A stretch of 64,000 nt of DNA from Lepus europaeus. Lineage: Eukaryota; Chordata; Mammalia; Lagomorpha; Leporidae. The DNA lies in assembly GCF_033115175.1 (NCBI RefSeq), contig NC_084837.1, forward strand, positions 8,322,266 through 8,386,265, given 5' to 3'. Positions within the stretch are counted from its first letter, which is position 1. Each line of letters starts with the position of its first letter. The notes beneath the pieces were generated by a model. The model made no database searches. It was not told where the DNA came from and was given only the letters and a program-made list of their open reading frames with translations. Positions 47,701-58,341 of this stretch are shown piece after piece. The translations under genes were made by a program, and so were the position numbers.

Positions 47701-50214
47701 AGCCAAGCAGAAGGTCACCAGGATCTGGGAAGACCTTCGTCCGCAAGTGAGTGACGGCTGCCGGGGAGGTGGGGCTGGGACGGTGGGGTGGGGGTGGGGG
47801 GCCCTGGGGCTGCGTTTGACGGCTGAGGTGCACCCTGTCTGCGTGTCCTACCCACAGCACAAGGCTCCCACGGGTGTTGATGGTTCTGGGCCTGCTTTTG
47901 AAAGTTTAAGCAGAAACCCGGAGTAGGTCTTTTTTTTTTTTTTTCTTTTCTTTTTTTTTTTTTTTTTTGACAGGCAGAGTGGACAGTCAGAGAGAGAGAC
48001 AGAGAGAAAGGTTTTCCTTTACCGTTGGTTCACCCTCCAATGTCCACTGCGGCTGGCGCACCGCGCCGGGAGCCAGGTGCTTCTCCTGGTCTCCCATGTG
48101 GTGCAGGGCCCAAGGACTTGGGCCATCCTCCACTGCCTTCCCGGGGCCACAGCAGAGAGCTGGCCTGGAAGAGGAGCAACCAGGACAGAATCCAGTGCCC
48201 CGACCGGGACTAGAACCCGGTGTGCCGGCGCCGCAAGGCAGAGGATTAGCCTATTGTGCCACGGCACTGGCCCTGGAATAGGTCTTAAGAGAAAACTTGG
48301 TGAGAGAGGAGGAGGAGGAAAAGAAATGGATGAGTTATTCCCGGTCGGGACAGTTCCTCCCCAAGGAGGGGCTCTGGGTTAGGCCCACCCAAGCCTGCGC
48401 AGGGCAGGTCGGTGGTGAGGTGGGACGTGGGTGAGGGCCTCCTAGGCCCAGGAGAGCAGCTGCAGTGTGGTCCACGCTGGGAGGGCCCACTTCACCACAC
48501 CCAGCCTATTTTATCTGAGTCTGATTACCGTATTAAAGTACTCCCCTCCCACCAAAAGCAAACCCCAAAAAGCAAAACAAGAACCAACCAGTGGCATGAA
48601 AACAAACTGCCAAGCCGTTAGGAGAATTCCCCAAATGTTTGGATAACATAGCAGCTCTTTCTGAAAAGGGAGAAACAGCTCAGGTGAGATTAATGGGCTT
48701 CCTGCTGGGCTGTCACGAGCTACAAACCACGGCGAGACACCAAGCTTCTGTGTGGGGCTCTACGGTGCCAGCCCCCCTGCCCCAGCCCCTGGAAAGGAGT
48801 CTACCTACCGTGTCCTGTAGGAGCTTCTGAAATAGGGCAGCATTTAAATGAAAATGCACCATGGGTTTCTATTCCGTTAAAGCCTCCCCACCGCCTCATT
48901 TTCCTGCCACCTTAACTAGGGGACAAGACTAGGAGACCGAGGTTTCCTTGGGGGGTTAGGGACTTCACGTGTTTTGCACCTCGAGGCCAGGCTCATCCAC
49001 GGCCCGGGCCTTCTACATACGTGGTGACCACAGCGGGCCTCGGTTTGCTGCACTCTCCCTGCTGTCACGCGTGTCCACACAGCTCGTCGTGCACGTGGGC
49101 GTGGATGCCTCCACCAAGGTGATCGTTCTGGAACAGTGCGGCAAGAACCGAGGCTACCGGGATGCCGACATCCGGGGCTTCCGGCCCGAGGGCGGCGTGT
49201 GTGTAGCCGACGGCCCAGAAGTGATTGCGTCTGTGGTCAGCGTGAGGGCGGTGTGCAGGCGCCTGGCCGTGGAGGATGTCGAGGTGGCCTTTTCCAGAGA
49301 TGCGGGCAGGTGCGCTGTGAGGGTGCTGGGGCACCCAGCGGGTAGGGAGGAAGAAATGAGCTCCAGTGGCCGGCCGCTCCCCCAAGAGGGCATCTTCCCA
49401 CGCCAGCTGGCCAGATGGTCCCCAGGTGCCACCCCACAGCTGCTGGCCGCCCAGCCAGGCTTCCCCCAGCACAAGCTTTTCCGTGCATTGTTAGCGAAGG
49501 GAGGGAGGCCCTGACGTTTTGTGGGTGCTTGCTTTGGTTCTGCAGGAGAGACCAGAGTTGTGAGTTCACTGTGCCGACCCAGCCTCAGATAAAGATTAAT
49601 TTTCCTTTGTGTCTTTGGACTCTGACATCCAGTAGGCACTTTATTCCATCTGCAAAGAGTGAGTAAACACATAGCTCAGCGAGGACCTAAGTGAGACAGG
49701 GACTCACTAGGTTAAGGTTTCCGGACTAGTGGATTGCAAGTCTCCCAGTCTTGGCCACCTCAAGGTCACGAGCCCAGAGCTGAAGAGGAGGTCTCTCTCT
49801 GGCTCATTCCTGGCCCCAGGCTCTGTCGGAGGCACAAGAACACAACTTGGGTCTCCCTGGGGGCCGGCCTCGCTCAGGCTGGGTGGATGTCACAGAGGAG
49901 GGAGGTGACGTGGCATTCCATGTGGTTGCAGGTACGTCTGCGACTACACCTACTACCTGTCTCTGCATCTCGGCAACGGGCACGCGGTGCTCGTCCACGT
50001 GCCTCCGCGATCCCGCGGGCTCCCAGCCAGCCTGCTGGCAAAGGCCTTGCAAGTTATCATCCAGGCCCTGCTGGAGGAGAGTGCAAAGGCCCGGGCCCAA
50101 AGCCTGGTTGGCAGGAAACCAGCCCACGTGGATGCCAGCCAGAGAGAACCGGCAGAGAAAATGAAGAGCTTCAGTTCCGGGGAGAGTTCACCTGTGCACC
50201 GAGAGGCTTCCTAA
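41707..50214 (+). CDS. PGPEP1L: Pyroglutamyl-peptidase I like, five coding exons
   Basis: Join 41707-41740, 43610-43662, 47624-47746, 49083-49309 and 49932-50214. The total is 720 bases, 239 residues plus TAA. The protein belongs to peptidase family C15, cytosolic cysteine peptidases that remove an N-terminal pyroglutamate. The opening [16 protein letters not shown] carries the family's VVVTGFGPF motif. The catalytic residues are visible as Glu87 (VLEQC), Cys149 (RYVCDYTYY) and His168 (LVHVPP), so the fold and chemistry look intact. The start is the first ATG in frame before the motif and has a good context (A at -3, G at +4). All introns are GT-AG and phases agree across every junction. The tail after about residue 190 ([14 protein letters not shown] to HREAS) extends beyond PGPEP1 (209 residues). 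The gene is convergent with IGF1R, as in human. Whether this paralogue is enzymatically active is not known from sequence. Confidence 0.93.
42982..43263 (-). repeat. C-SINE in PGPEP1L intron 1
   Basis: aaacagagagagaggtggga, ccactggttcacacccccaa and a diverged head ending gcccgaaggcctgccc. The rest of intron 1 (41,741-43,609) has no recognised feature. Confidence 0.7.
43610..43662 (+). CDS. PGPEP1L: PGPEP1L coding exon 2
   Basis: 53 bases between ttggtttcag and gtaagc, residues 12-29 ([18 protein letters not shown]). It holds the loop that in family C15 lines the pyroglutamate pocket. Confidence 0.93.
44608..44715 (-). repeat. MIR element in PGPEP1L intron 2
   Basis: The + strand reads gctgtggggtcctagacaag, tcatccaacttgccagtgcc, tcggtttgctcacctgtaaa and atgggaatgaag, the antisense of the MIR core. 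Confidence 0.7.
45249..45532 (+). repeat. C-SINE in PGPEP1L intron 2
   Basis: ggggcaggcatttgacttag at the head, then acgtgggagacctggattga and a short tail tctcacataaataaacttta. A diverged older copy. Confidence 0.75.
45560..46225 (-). repeat. L1 3' fragment in PGPEP1L intron 2
   Basis: On the + strand, the antisense of an L1 3' region: gaaggctgaataatgcccca, gcttgcttccacctcccggt, tggaactgctggattcagtg and gtgactgcaccattttatgt. No open frame remains. Confidence 0.65.
47624..47746 (+). CDS. PGPEP1L: PGPEP1L coding exon 3
   Basis: 123 bases (41 codons, phase 0 at both ends) between ctctttccgcag and gtgagt. Encodes [20 protein letters not shown] and on to WEDLRPQ, aligning with ELEKLGLGDSVDL of PGPEP1. 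Confidence 0.93.
47747..49082 (+). other. PGPEP1L intron 3
   Basis: Contains one young CSINE2 copy (listed) and otherwise no recognised feature. Confidence 0.75.
47933..48273 (-). repeat. CSINE2-type SINE in PGPEP1L intron 3
   Basis: A long T-run, gacaggcagagtggacagtc, and the head end in gtgccacggcactggcc. The imperfect direct repeat ggagtaggtctt (about 47,920) / ggaataggtctt (about 48,275) is the target-site duplication. Confidence 0.92.
49083..49309 (+). CDS. PGPEP1L: PGPEP1L coding exon 4
   Basis: 227 bases between gtgtccacacag and gtgcgc. Encodes [19 protein letters not shown] (catalytic Glu87) through ADGPEVI to FSRDAGR, with Arg146 split over the junction. Confidence 0.93.
49932..50214 (+). 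CDS. PGPEP1L: PGPEP1L coding exon 5 and stop
   Basis: 283 coding bases after atgtggttgcag. Carries Cys149 and His168, the helix [16 protein letters not shown], and a hydrophilic tail of about 44 residues ending in HREAS and TAA at 50,212-50,214. No AATAAA lies close downstream, so the poly-A site is not assigned. Confidence 0.92.
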
Positions 50215-50564
50215 AAACTGTCCGTAAAACAGTTCGCGCGGAGGGAAAGAATTCTGAGTTGGCGACAAAAGCAAAGCGTCTTTTATTGTCGGCGGGAAGA
50301 TGAACGCCCGGAGAGGGTTCGTGAGGACTCACGAGCTTCAGCTTCAGCTTTCGTGACAATGAAACAAAATCCTAGCAACGCTTCTTCCAGGCAGGTGTGC
50401 GGAGGTCTGTGTGAACCTGCCAGTGGCTGGGACCCTAGACCTGTGCTGTGGAAGCCGCCTGCTCCAGGTGGCCCATTCTTGGCCTCCAAGTCTGTGGCTC
50501 CAGGTCTGGCGAGCAGCTTTGGAGTTGCTGTGTCTCGACTGTCTGCTTTCTCTCTTACGTAAGC

Positions 50565-51020
50565 CATTTTTAAGTGTATAGCTCAGTGAGATTGTACGTT
50601 GTTGGGCAACTAGCGCCACCACCCATTTCTAGAACTTTCTTATGATCCCAAACTGAACCCTCTGTATCCATTAAACAACCATGAGCTATGCCTTATGTTC
50701 CCAGGCGGTGGGAATCACCGTGCGGTAAGTAGACTCACACCTGTCCTCTGTGTCCGTCTGGTTTCACTTAGCATAATGTCCTCAAGGTCCATGTTGTGGT
50801 GTAGGACAGCACTTCACTTTTAAAGGCTGTATAATATTCCACCCGATGTATCCACAGTTTTTTTATCCACTCATCTATAAACGGACACATTGGGTTGCTT
50901 CCCTTCTACCTGTTGGCTCTTGCTAAAAATGCTGCGTGGACGCGGGCATGCGAGTCTCAGTTCAAGTCTGATTTCAGCTCCTTGGTGTCTGCATAACCAG
51001 AGGTGCCTTCCTGGGCCCAG
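50565..51020 (-). repeat. L1 3' fragment
   Basis: Antisense L1 phrases on the + strand: taagtgtatagctcagtgag, tggtttcacttagcataatg, aaggctgtataatattccac and cacattgggttgcttccctt. Confidence 0.65.
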
Positions 51021-51162
51021 TCCCTATTCTCTGTCCACGTTTCTGTCCACGCCCAGTGGCCGTGCCATGTTATATCCGTACCAGCACTGTTTGATCAGTC
51101 TAGTAGCTGGGCTCAGTTTTTCTCTGTGGTCAGCACTAATCCCCATCTTTATTCTACTTAGT

Positions 51163-51402
51163 TTTTAGTGATTTACTTATTTGAAAGACAGTTACAAAGA
51201 GAGGGAAAGCAGAGGTCTTTCATCTGCTGGTTTACTCTCCAAATGACAGCAATGGCTGAGGCTGGGCCAGGCCAAGGCCAAGGCCAGAAGCTTTTCCTTG
51301 GTCTCCCATGAAGGTGGCAAGGGCCCCAGCACTTGGACCACCTTCCACTGCTTCCCCAGTTGCATTAGCAGGGAACTGGACCGTGCCACAATGCCAGTCC
51401 TT
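51163..51402 (-). repeat. C-SINE
   Basis: ttttagtgatttacttattt, gaaagacagttacaaagaga, tttcatctgctggtttactc and a head end gtgccacaatgccagtcc. Confidence 0.8.
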
Positions 51403-53460
51403 GCCCATAATATTTTTTATTTATTTTTTAAAGATTTAATTTTTAGAAGCCAGAATCTGCTTTCTGGCTCCTCTTGTTCCATCTCGGGTCAAGAAGCTCC
51501 TGGTAAAGTTGTGTTTGTGCAGCATTTTCTGGGGGAGTAGCCCCACTGCAACCCCTCTGGTGATGCTGTTTTCATGGGGGAGTGACAGCGTTAACTGGAA
51601 AATGTCTCATTATGTTGCAGTGCTCACAAAGGCCGCTTTCCGCTTCGTTGCATTAAAAGCCCTCCTAGCTGTGATTGGGCCTCCGCTCTAGGAAGCCTTT
51701 GCAACTTAATGACAAAGGACAGGGGACCTCTGCATACCTGAGCGTTTGGGAGACACGCGACAGGACTTCCTTAGCAAACCAGCCCGGATCACCTGACACA
51801 GATCAGCATTGCCGCATTGCAGCATTGCCCAGCGTCGGGGCCCACAGGGGGGCGGCTGCATGGTTGTGAATGCGCTTCTGGGGCAAACAGCTGCAGCTCA
51901 GAGCCCTCAACTCCCCTGCTTCCAGCTCCTGTCCCACAACACCGGCAAGCAGCGACCTGCTCGGGGCTGGTGCTGATCACCGGCGCCACACCCACAGCAG
52001 CCGTCAACATTTAGGCCGCTGGGAGGTCCAGGGCCATCCCTCTGGGTCCCCCAAGGCTCTCCAGGCAGAACCCAGAGGCCCACGCCCACCCTGGTCCATG
52101 GGCATGGCCCATGTCGGCAGAGTGGACAGGCGGCAGCTCTGAGTCTGGAAACCACAGCGAGAGACGGAGCGCTGGGTTGGTCCTTTTGAGGCTGGGGGCC
52201 TTGGGCAGGTCTGCGTGGGCTTTCGCTCCTCTGTACCACAGGATAAGAGCCCTCCCTCAAAGGCTGGTTGTATGCAGAGAGAGAACAGAAGTGAGTCCGT
52301 CAGTGATGTCGGAACACTAGGAAAGCCACACACCTGGGGGCGGACTCGCGGCTGGACCTGTGGGGACACGGCCCCCCGGGGTGTTCCTCTGAAGTTGCGG
52401 CACTGAGAGGCCCCCACACTTCCCAAGACCCGGCCCCTTTGTCCTGAGAAACGGCCGCCCCTCCTGCACCAAGGATAGGGCACACCCGGGTCAGCGCCCT
52501 GCAGGACACAGCAGCTCAGAAATGTCACCTCCAGTCACCCAGGACGGTCCCGAGTGTCAGGTGCTCGGTGACAATGCTGAGCAAAAACCCTGGGGCAAGC
52601 TCCTGGCTTCCGGCTCAGTCCCCAGACGCCACAACGGGCTGGAGCCTGGACTCCATCCAGGCCTCCCAGGCACCCAGGGAGGGACCCAGTCACCCCAGCT
52701 GTCACTGCTGCCTCGCGGGGTGCACACTGGCGAGGAAGTCAGAGGCAGGAGCTGAGCTGGAAATCCAGCCCGTGTGCTCTTAGTGGGACATGAGCGTCCC
52801 CACCCGTCTCAGCTGCTAGGCCAAGTGCTCCTGGGTCCGAGCGCTCGCAAGAATGACCAGGCCCTAAGTACCCAGGACCTTTGCTTTACCTCTACTGTCT
52901 ACACCTTGACCCTTCACTCTGCGGCCAACGGCCCAGCTTCCATACAGGGCTGTAATCCCGCGTGGCCCAAATCCAAGCAGATGCTGAGTCCGATTTGGGT
53001 GTCCTGCTCCTACCAACTCCCTTCCCCCAACGCCCGCAAAGGGAATGCCTGCAGGTGGCCGGGTCCCCACAGCACGTGGCGATGCCTCCAGCACGCCTCA
53101 TCATGATGCGGCTGCCCGGGCGTCCTCAGCTGTGAGGGACCCCCCCACGATGGGGAGCGTGGAAGTGCTCTGCCCACGGGCGACAGAGATCAAGCCCGCC
53201 TTGGGCCGGCTGGTCAGTGGAAGAAACGGGGAAAGTCTGCACACGGGGCCCAGACGGAGTGTGCAGCTGTCTGCGTGGCCTTCGCTCCCCCAAGCTGATC
53301 TGCGAGTGTGTCGAAGCCATTTCCTCATCTCTGCATGGGGACGGGGCTTAGCTTCAGGAATCAGGTGTGCAAGCGATAGGGGCAGAGGCCGGGGCAAGGG
53401 GCGTTTCCAGGAAGGGGGAACAAAACCACAAAACCAGAGGCAGGAAATGCATACAGAATT

Positions 53461-53466
53461 TTTATT
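53461..53466 (-). terminator. IGF1R: IGF1R polyadenylation signal
   Basis: AATAAA on the minus strand, followed 25-45 bases downstream by a GU-rich element (tggttttgtggttttg in sense, about 53,421-53,437). Cleavage is predicted near 53,440-53,450. Confidence 0.8.
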
Positions 53467-53881
53467 TAACTTAAACAATGTAGTATTTTAACTACTAGAA
53501 AAAAGCAGAGTAAGAGAAACTAAAGTTGCCTTAGCTTTAGCCATTCAAAATAGACAAAAGTTTTTTTTTGTGTTTTTTTTTTTTTTCCATAAAGAATCCA
53601 GAGTATATGGCAGTAACAGGAATAAATTCTTAACAATGGAGTATACAAAAACAGGTTGGAAATTTTTTTTCATCTACTGATTTTTTTTATATAAAGAGAA
53701 TTTTTAAAGGAGTAATTCATACACAGAAAGTCTTGTAACAAATTGGCCATGTTGTTACCTCTTTTTAATTTTTTTTAAAACTTTTTTTTAAAAAAAACTT
53801 TTTTAAACAAGAAAACTCAGAAAATGCATTATTTGTGATGCATCCATTCCATCGTGCCTTCTGGTTTTTTTTTTTAGCCCA

Positions 53882-53888
53882 GAGGTAG
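53882..53888 (-). promoter_or_regulatory. let-7 seed match (7mer)
   Basis: The mRNA-sense sequence is CUACCUC, complementary to let-7 positions 2-8. let-7 regulation of IGF1R is established. Whether this site is the conserved one is unchecked. Confidence 0.6.
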
Positions 53889-54853
53889 ACAACTCTGGCA
53901 AACCTCTCCCCTCTAGCTCACCAGCTTATGATAGCAGACAGGTGATCGTACCGGGCACCTGTTCCACCTAGGGACATTTCTGTGCAATGCCAAACAGCCA
54001 CACGGAAAAGTAAAAACAAAACAAAACAAAACAAAAAAAAATGGTCTCTGGACCTATCTCCTGGGTAGTGCAAAAAAATCCAGGTATTTCCGACCACGGG
54101 GAATACTGTGGAGTTGTGAGGACACGGCTAATAATCCACCGGGAACCAGAGGCAATGGAGTCGAACGTTTCTGTAGTGTGTCGTAGTCTGGATCGAAAGG
54201 AACTGATTCTGTATTGGTGTTACCTTCGGTGTTCTGCCTTAAGTAAAAATCAACAGCGCTCTTCCTTGTGACAACAAAGCGTTCACCACGGTCTGAGGCA
54301 CGCGTGCCCAGCGTGACCGTCCTTCCCGCGACCTGTGCGTGTACATGAGATCATTGTGAAAGCCACCGGCCGTGCAGCTGGTCAGAGCGACCACACCACA
54401 GGCTGCACGGTGCTGTGCACGGCTGGGCGGCGACACCTCTACTGTCCCACGGCCAATGAGGCGCTGTCCATCAGTGACAGCCGCAACACTCCAAAGGGGA
54501 GTGGCCAGGAAAAGACCACCAAGACCCTGAAGACACGGAACTACTTTTCAAATCACCATCCTTCCTTTGTTATCAACCAGGGCACAGAGCACGTGGGGGA
54601 GGGGGGCGGAGCCCCAGCTCAGGTCAGGGACAGCATCTTTTTGGCGTATTATAAAGCTAGCTAGCCAACAGGTGTCCTAAAAAAAAATGGATCACGAACA
54701 CATATTTTGCACACACGCAGGAAAAAAAGGTGTCTTTAAATTACTTTCGGCAATTATAAACTACGAACGCTTTATAAAATTATTCTATGTTCTTACAAAA
54801 ATGCAATGAAACATTGAATTAGTTCTTGTAAACCGGATCTTCGTCGACTGACT

Positions 54854-54860
54854 ACCCGTA
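54854..54860 (-). promoter_or_regulatory. miR-99/100 seed match (8mer)
   Basis: mRNA-sense UACGGGU followed by A, complementary to the miR-99/100 seed. IGF1R is a reported target of this family. CpG-containing seeds are rare by chance. Confidence 0.65.
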
Positions 54861-55904
54861 ATCTACTGGACTTGAGAGCCCTATGGAGAACGCTAACGAG
54901 TGACTAACTGAGACGATGTTTGCCAGAAAGATGGGGACGCACATTGGGCATACAGGTGAGTGACCATCACGTTCTTGCCGAAACCAAATAAAACTCTAAG
55001 GCCACGCCCCAGAACTGACACCCCAACTGACAGGTGCGATGGAATGCGAGTTCGTGAACGATGTTGGATTTCAGGGCACAGCTTATTTGTTGAAACCAAG
55101 TACCCCTGGGATGGCGGTGACGCCTCCTTGTGGTCTGCCAGCCTTACATCCCGATAGCGCCCCGACTTCTTCCCATCCCGTGCGCCTCTGCTCCAAACCC
55201 CGCCCTTCACATGGTGACTGCCTCTCGGGCATTTCCCACTGCCCAATCACGAATCATGCCAGCATCAAGGGAGCTCGTTTCTGTAAATGACCGACTAGTC
55301 AGGCCCAAAGTCAGTCCTCAGTCCTGGCCTGTCCACGGTCTGTTCCTTCAGCATCCCTGGAAACAGAGCATCCTCTCTTGGTGTTCTTGCTGGTGCCGCC
55401 GTCTGGCGAGAAAATGAGGCTCTGATCACTGGTTCTTGGGGAGTGGATCTCTGGTCTGTGTCTCCCAGTGCCGCTTAGCCCAGCAAATGAAAAGGCAGCC
55501 GACAAACACAAAGGTGGTGGCAAGAGAAGAACTGGGACTGCTGGCACCCCACGGAGTGCCACTGCCCACTGCAGGGTGCCGGGTTTTGGGGAGGGGTTGC
55601 CTTCCATGCTATCTGACCACCCTGGGAGGATCCTGGACCCATCTGAGCTCCAAGCTCTGGGTGACCTTGCCACAAGGCAGGCTGCTCCCAAAGAGGCGTC
55701 AGTGGAACACACTGGCCTAGAATTTGGCATCTCGCATGGTTTGTCAATCTGAGACCCCAACCAGAACCCGGCCTGGCATATCACGCATTCTGCCGCTTGG
55801 CAGTTTTGTGGTAGCCACTGCTCCCACCACTGTTCCCAGTCTCAGGAGAGGCTGTGTGGGCTGCGCACGTGATCTCTCCTCTTCCTTCTTCCACGAAGGA
55901 AGCT

Positions 55905-56985
55905 GAGTCCCGCCGCACAGCGGGCATCGGGACTTCCTGGCTGTCTGGGCCCCGCACATCTGAGCACACGGGCTCCCACCGCACGGTGGGTACCAGGACG
56001 CCCTGGCAAGGCGGTCTGGGATAGCCTGGGGTGGCCTGGGCCCCGCACATCTGAGCACACGGGCTCCCACCGCACGGTGGGCACCAGGACGCCCTGGCAA
56101 GGCGGTCTGGGATAGCCTGGGGCGGCCTGGGCCCCGCACATCTGAGCACACGGGCTCCCACCGCACGGTGGGCACCAGGACGTCCTGGCAAGGCGGTCTG
56201 GGGCGGCCTGGGCCCCGCATATCTGAGCACACGGGCTCCCACCACACGGTGGGCACCAGAACGCCCTGGCAAGGCGGCCTGGGCCCCGCATAACTGAGCA
56301 CACAGGCTCCAGCCGCACGGTGGGCACCAGGACGCCCTGGCAAGGCGGTCTGGGGCGGCCTGGGCCCCACACATCTGAGCACACAGGCTCCTGCTGCGTG
56401 GCGGGCACTAGGACGTCCCAGCGGTCTGGAGTAGCCTGGGCATGCACAGTTCGAGTTCCACATCCGAGCACATGGGCTTCCGCTGGCCACATGGCCAGCA
56501 CTGGGACGTCCCAGCAAGGCGGTTTGGGGCAGCCTGGGCCCTGCACATCTGAGCACATGGGCTCCCGCAGCACGGCGGGCACCAGGACTTCCTGGAAAGG
56601 TGGTCTGGGGCAGCCTGGGCCCCACATATCTGAGCACACGGGCTCCCGCTGCGTGGCGGGCACTGGGATGTCTCGGTGGTCTGGGGCAGCCTGGGCACGC
56701 ACAGTTCAAGTTCCACATCTGAGCACATGGGCTCCCGCAGCACGGCGGGCACCTGGACTTCCTGGAAAGGCGGTCTGGGGCGGCCTGGGCACGCACATCT
56801 GAGCACATGGGCTCCTGCCGCACGGCGGGCACCAGGACGTCCTGGCAAGGCGGTCTGGGAAGCCTGGGCACGCACATCTGAGCACACGGGCTCCCGCAGC
56901 ACGGCGGGCACCAGGACGTCCTGGCAAGGCGGTCTGGGGTGGCCTGGGCCTTGCACAGTTCGAATTCCACATTGCACACAGCTCC
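55905..56985 (-). repeat. Minisatellite in the IGF1R 3'UTR, 12 units
   Basis: A core TGAGCACA (one copy CGAGCACA) recurs at 55961, 56052, 56143, 56224, 56295, 56376, 56465, 56550, 56631, 56720, 56800 and 56879. The spacings are 91, 91, 81, 71, 81, 89, 85, 81, 89, 80 and 79. Each unit holds a hairpin-capable block (cccaccgcacggtggg or cccgcagcacggcggg), then gcaccaggacgtcctggcaa and ggcggtctgg. GC-rich and stop-poor in several frames. The two 89-base units contain an extra block, cacgcacagttcgagttcc or its variant. Confidence 0.96.
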
Positions 56986-57391
56986 CACCGCCTTGGAGAA
57001 GGGCCTCACCTCTCCTGCCTCAGTGGTTCCCGGTGCTTCCAGCAGGGGGAGCTGCTGTCAGGAGGAGGCTGCGTGGAGGATGCCACAACTCAGCGTGGTC
57101 AGAAACTCTGGAGCGCACAAAGGAGAAACAGCAAGCAGCCCAGCGGATACACGCTGCCTGGGCATAGTCGAGGTGGGCGGGTTGGTCCAGGAACATGACT
57201 GTGCCGTCACACGAGCGAAATTCTCTCTCACGGAAGTGTTTCTGCAGCACTCGCTACGACGGGCGCGACACTGTTAGTGTTTTCTTTCTACTTAAAAGGA
57301 AAGCCACCTACATGAGACGAAAACGAGAGAACAGCGACAACTCGGACAGTTGAAACAAAACCCTTATCACCAGCGGAATGAGCTGCAGAGA

Positions 57392-57398
57392 TCCAGTT
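57392..57398 (-). promoter_or_regulatory. miR-145 seed match (7mer)
   Basis: mRNA-sense AACUGGA, complementary to miR-145 positions 2-8. IGF1R is a reported miR-145 target. Confidence 0.5.
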
Positions 57399-58341
57399 GT
57401 GGACACCGGTAGGTCTGTGCGGGAGGGAGGAGAGGCCACTGTTACAAGGGTCACCTACGGTGTGGCCCAAGAAAACCCTGATCCAAGGACACTCCCTGAC
57501 CGCCGGAGAGAGGAGGGGCCAGGCTCACTGCCGTGCTGGGCCGCAGAGGGAGCTGCCCACCCTCGGGGAGGAGCCCCTGCCAGGTGTCCCAGCAAAGGTC
57601 ACCAGCGCCTGTAGCAGCAGCTGCTGGAAGCGGGCGCACCGTCCAACCGTGAGCAGCAGGACGAGGTGGGGCTGGGCGCTGGCCACTGGCCTTTCCAGCC
57701 TCCAGGCCTGGTGGGTCTTTGTTGACCCCGGGGGTGAGGAGGGGAAAGAGGGTGAAGTGGAGAGAGCAGTGTGGGGACGGGACTGGGCTCCCGCCGCCGC
57801 ACTTTCTCTGTCACACTGGCCCACGGGGGCCGGCACCGCTGTGGAGGGGGACCCGCTCTCCCACGGCCAGTGCGGCCGCCCCTCTGAGGTGAATGAGGCT
57901 GTGGTGCAGCCCGGCGCAGGGGAGCCTGCAGGAGCAGCAGCCGGGAGCCCACCCACGCTGGCGCCCACGCGGGAGACAGCTGCAGAGACTGGGGGCCACC
58001 CTGGGCACTCGGCACAAGGCCATCAGGGACGGCCCGGTGTGGGGGTGTCCTTCTTGGCCTCACTGGACTGGGAGGAGGGAAATCCTGACGCCTCGCCGCC
58101 TCTGAGGAAATCAAGTCAGAAAAAAAAAATAAAAGGAGCGAAAGCAACAGGAGAGGAGATGCGGCGGAAGAGGAGAGCTGGGTTAGCGCTGCTTCGACCC
58201 TGGACGCAGCCTGGCCCCTGCCGGCACTGCCCCGGCGTGTGGCCCGCGGCAGGGGTGAGGTCACCGGTAGCAGTGGCCGGCTGTTGGGTGCTGAGAACGT
58301 GAGATGTATTCCTCTCTATATACACATATAAGAAATAAGAG

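Larger units (their letters stand above)
50215..53439. other. Gap between the convergent PGPEP1L and IGF1R 3' ends
   Basis: Holds part of the PGPEP1L 3'UTR (end unknown), an L1 fragment and a C-SINE (listed). 51.7-53.4 kb is GC-rich with chance frames up to 174 codons. No third gene is supported. Confidence 0.5.

Noticed and set aside
55905-56985. CRISPR-like array
   Set aside because: The units are not identical short repeats with unique spacers. The whole 71-91-base unit repeats, and the host is a mammal.
57397-58302. 301-codon + strand frame opposite the IGF1R 3'UTR
   Set aside because: Antisense to the UTR, with comparably long frames on the other strand and no recognised domain. Taken as a product of GC content.
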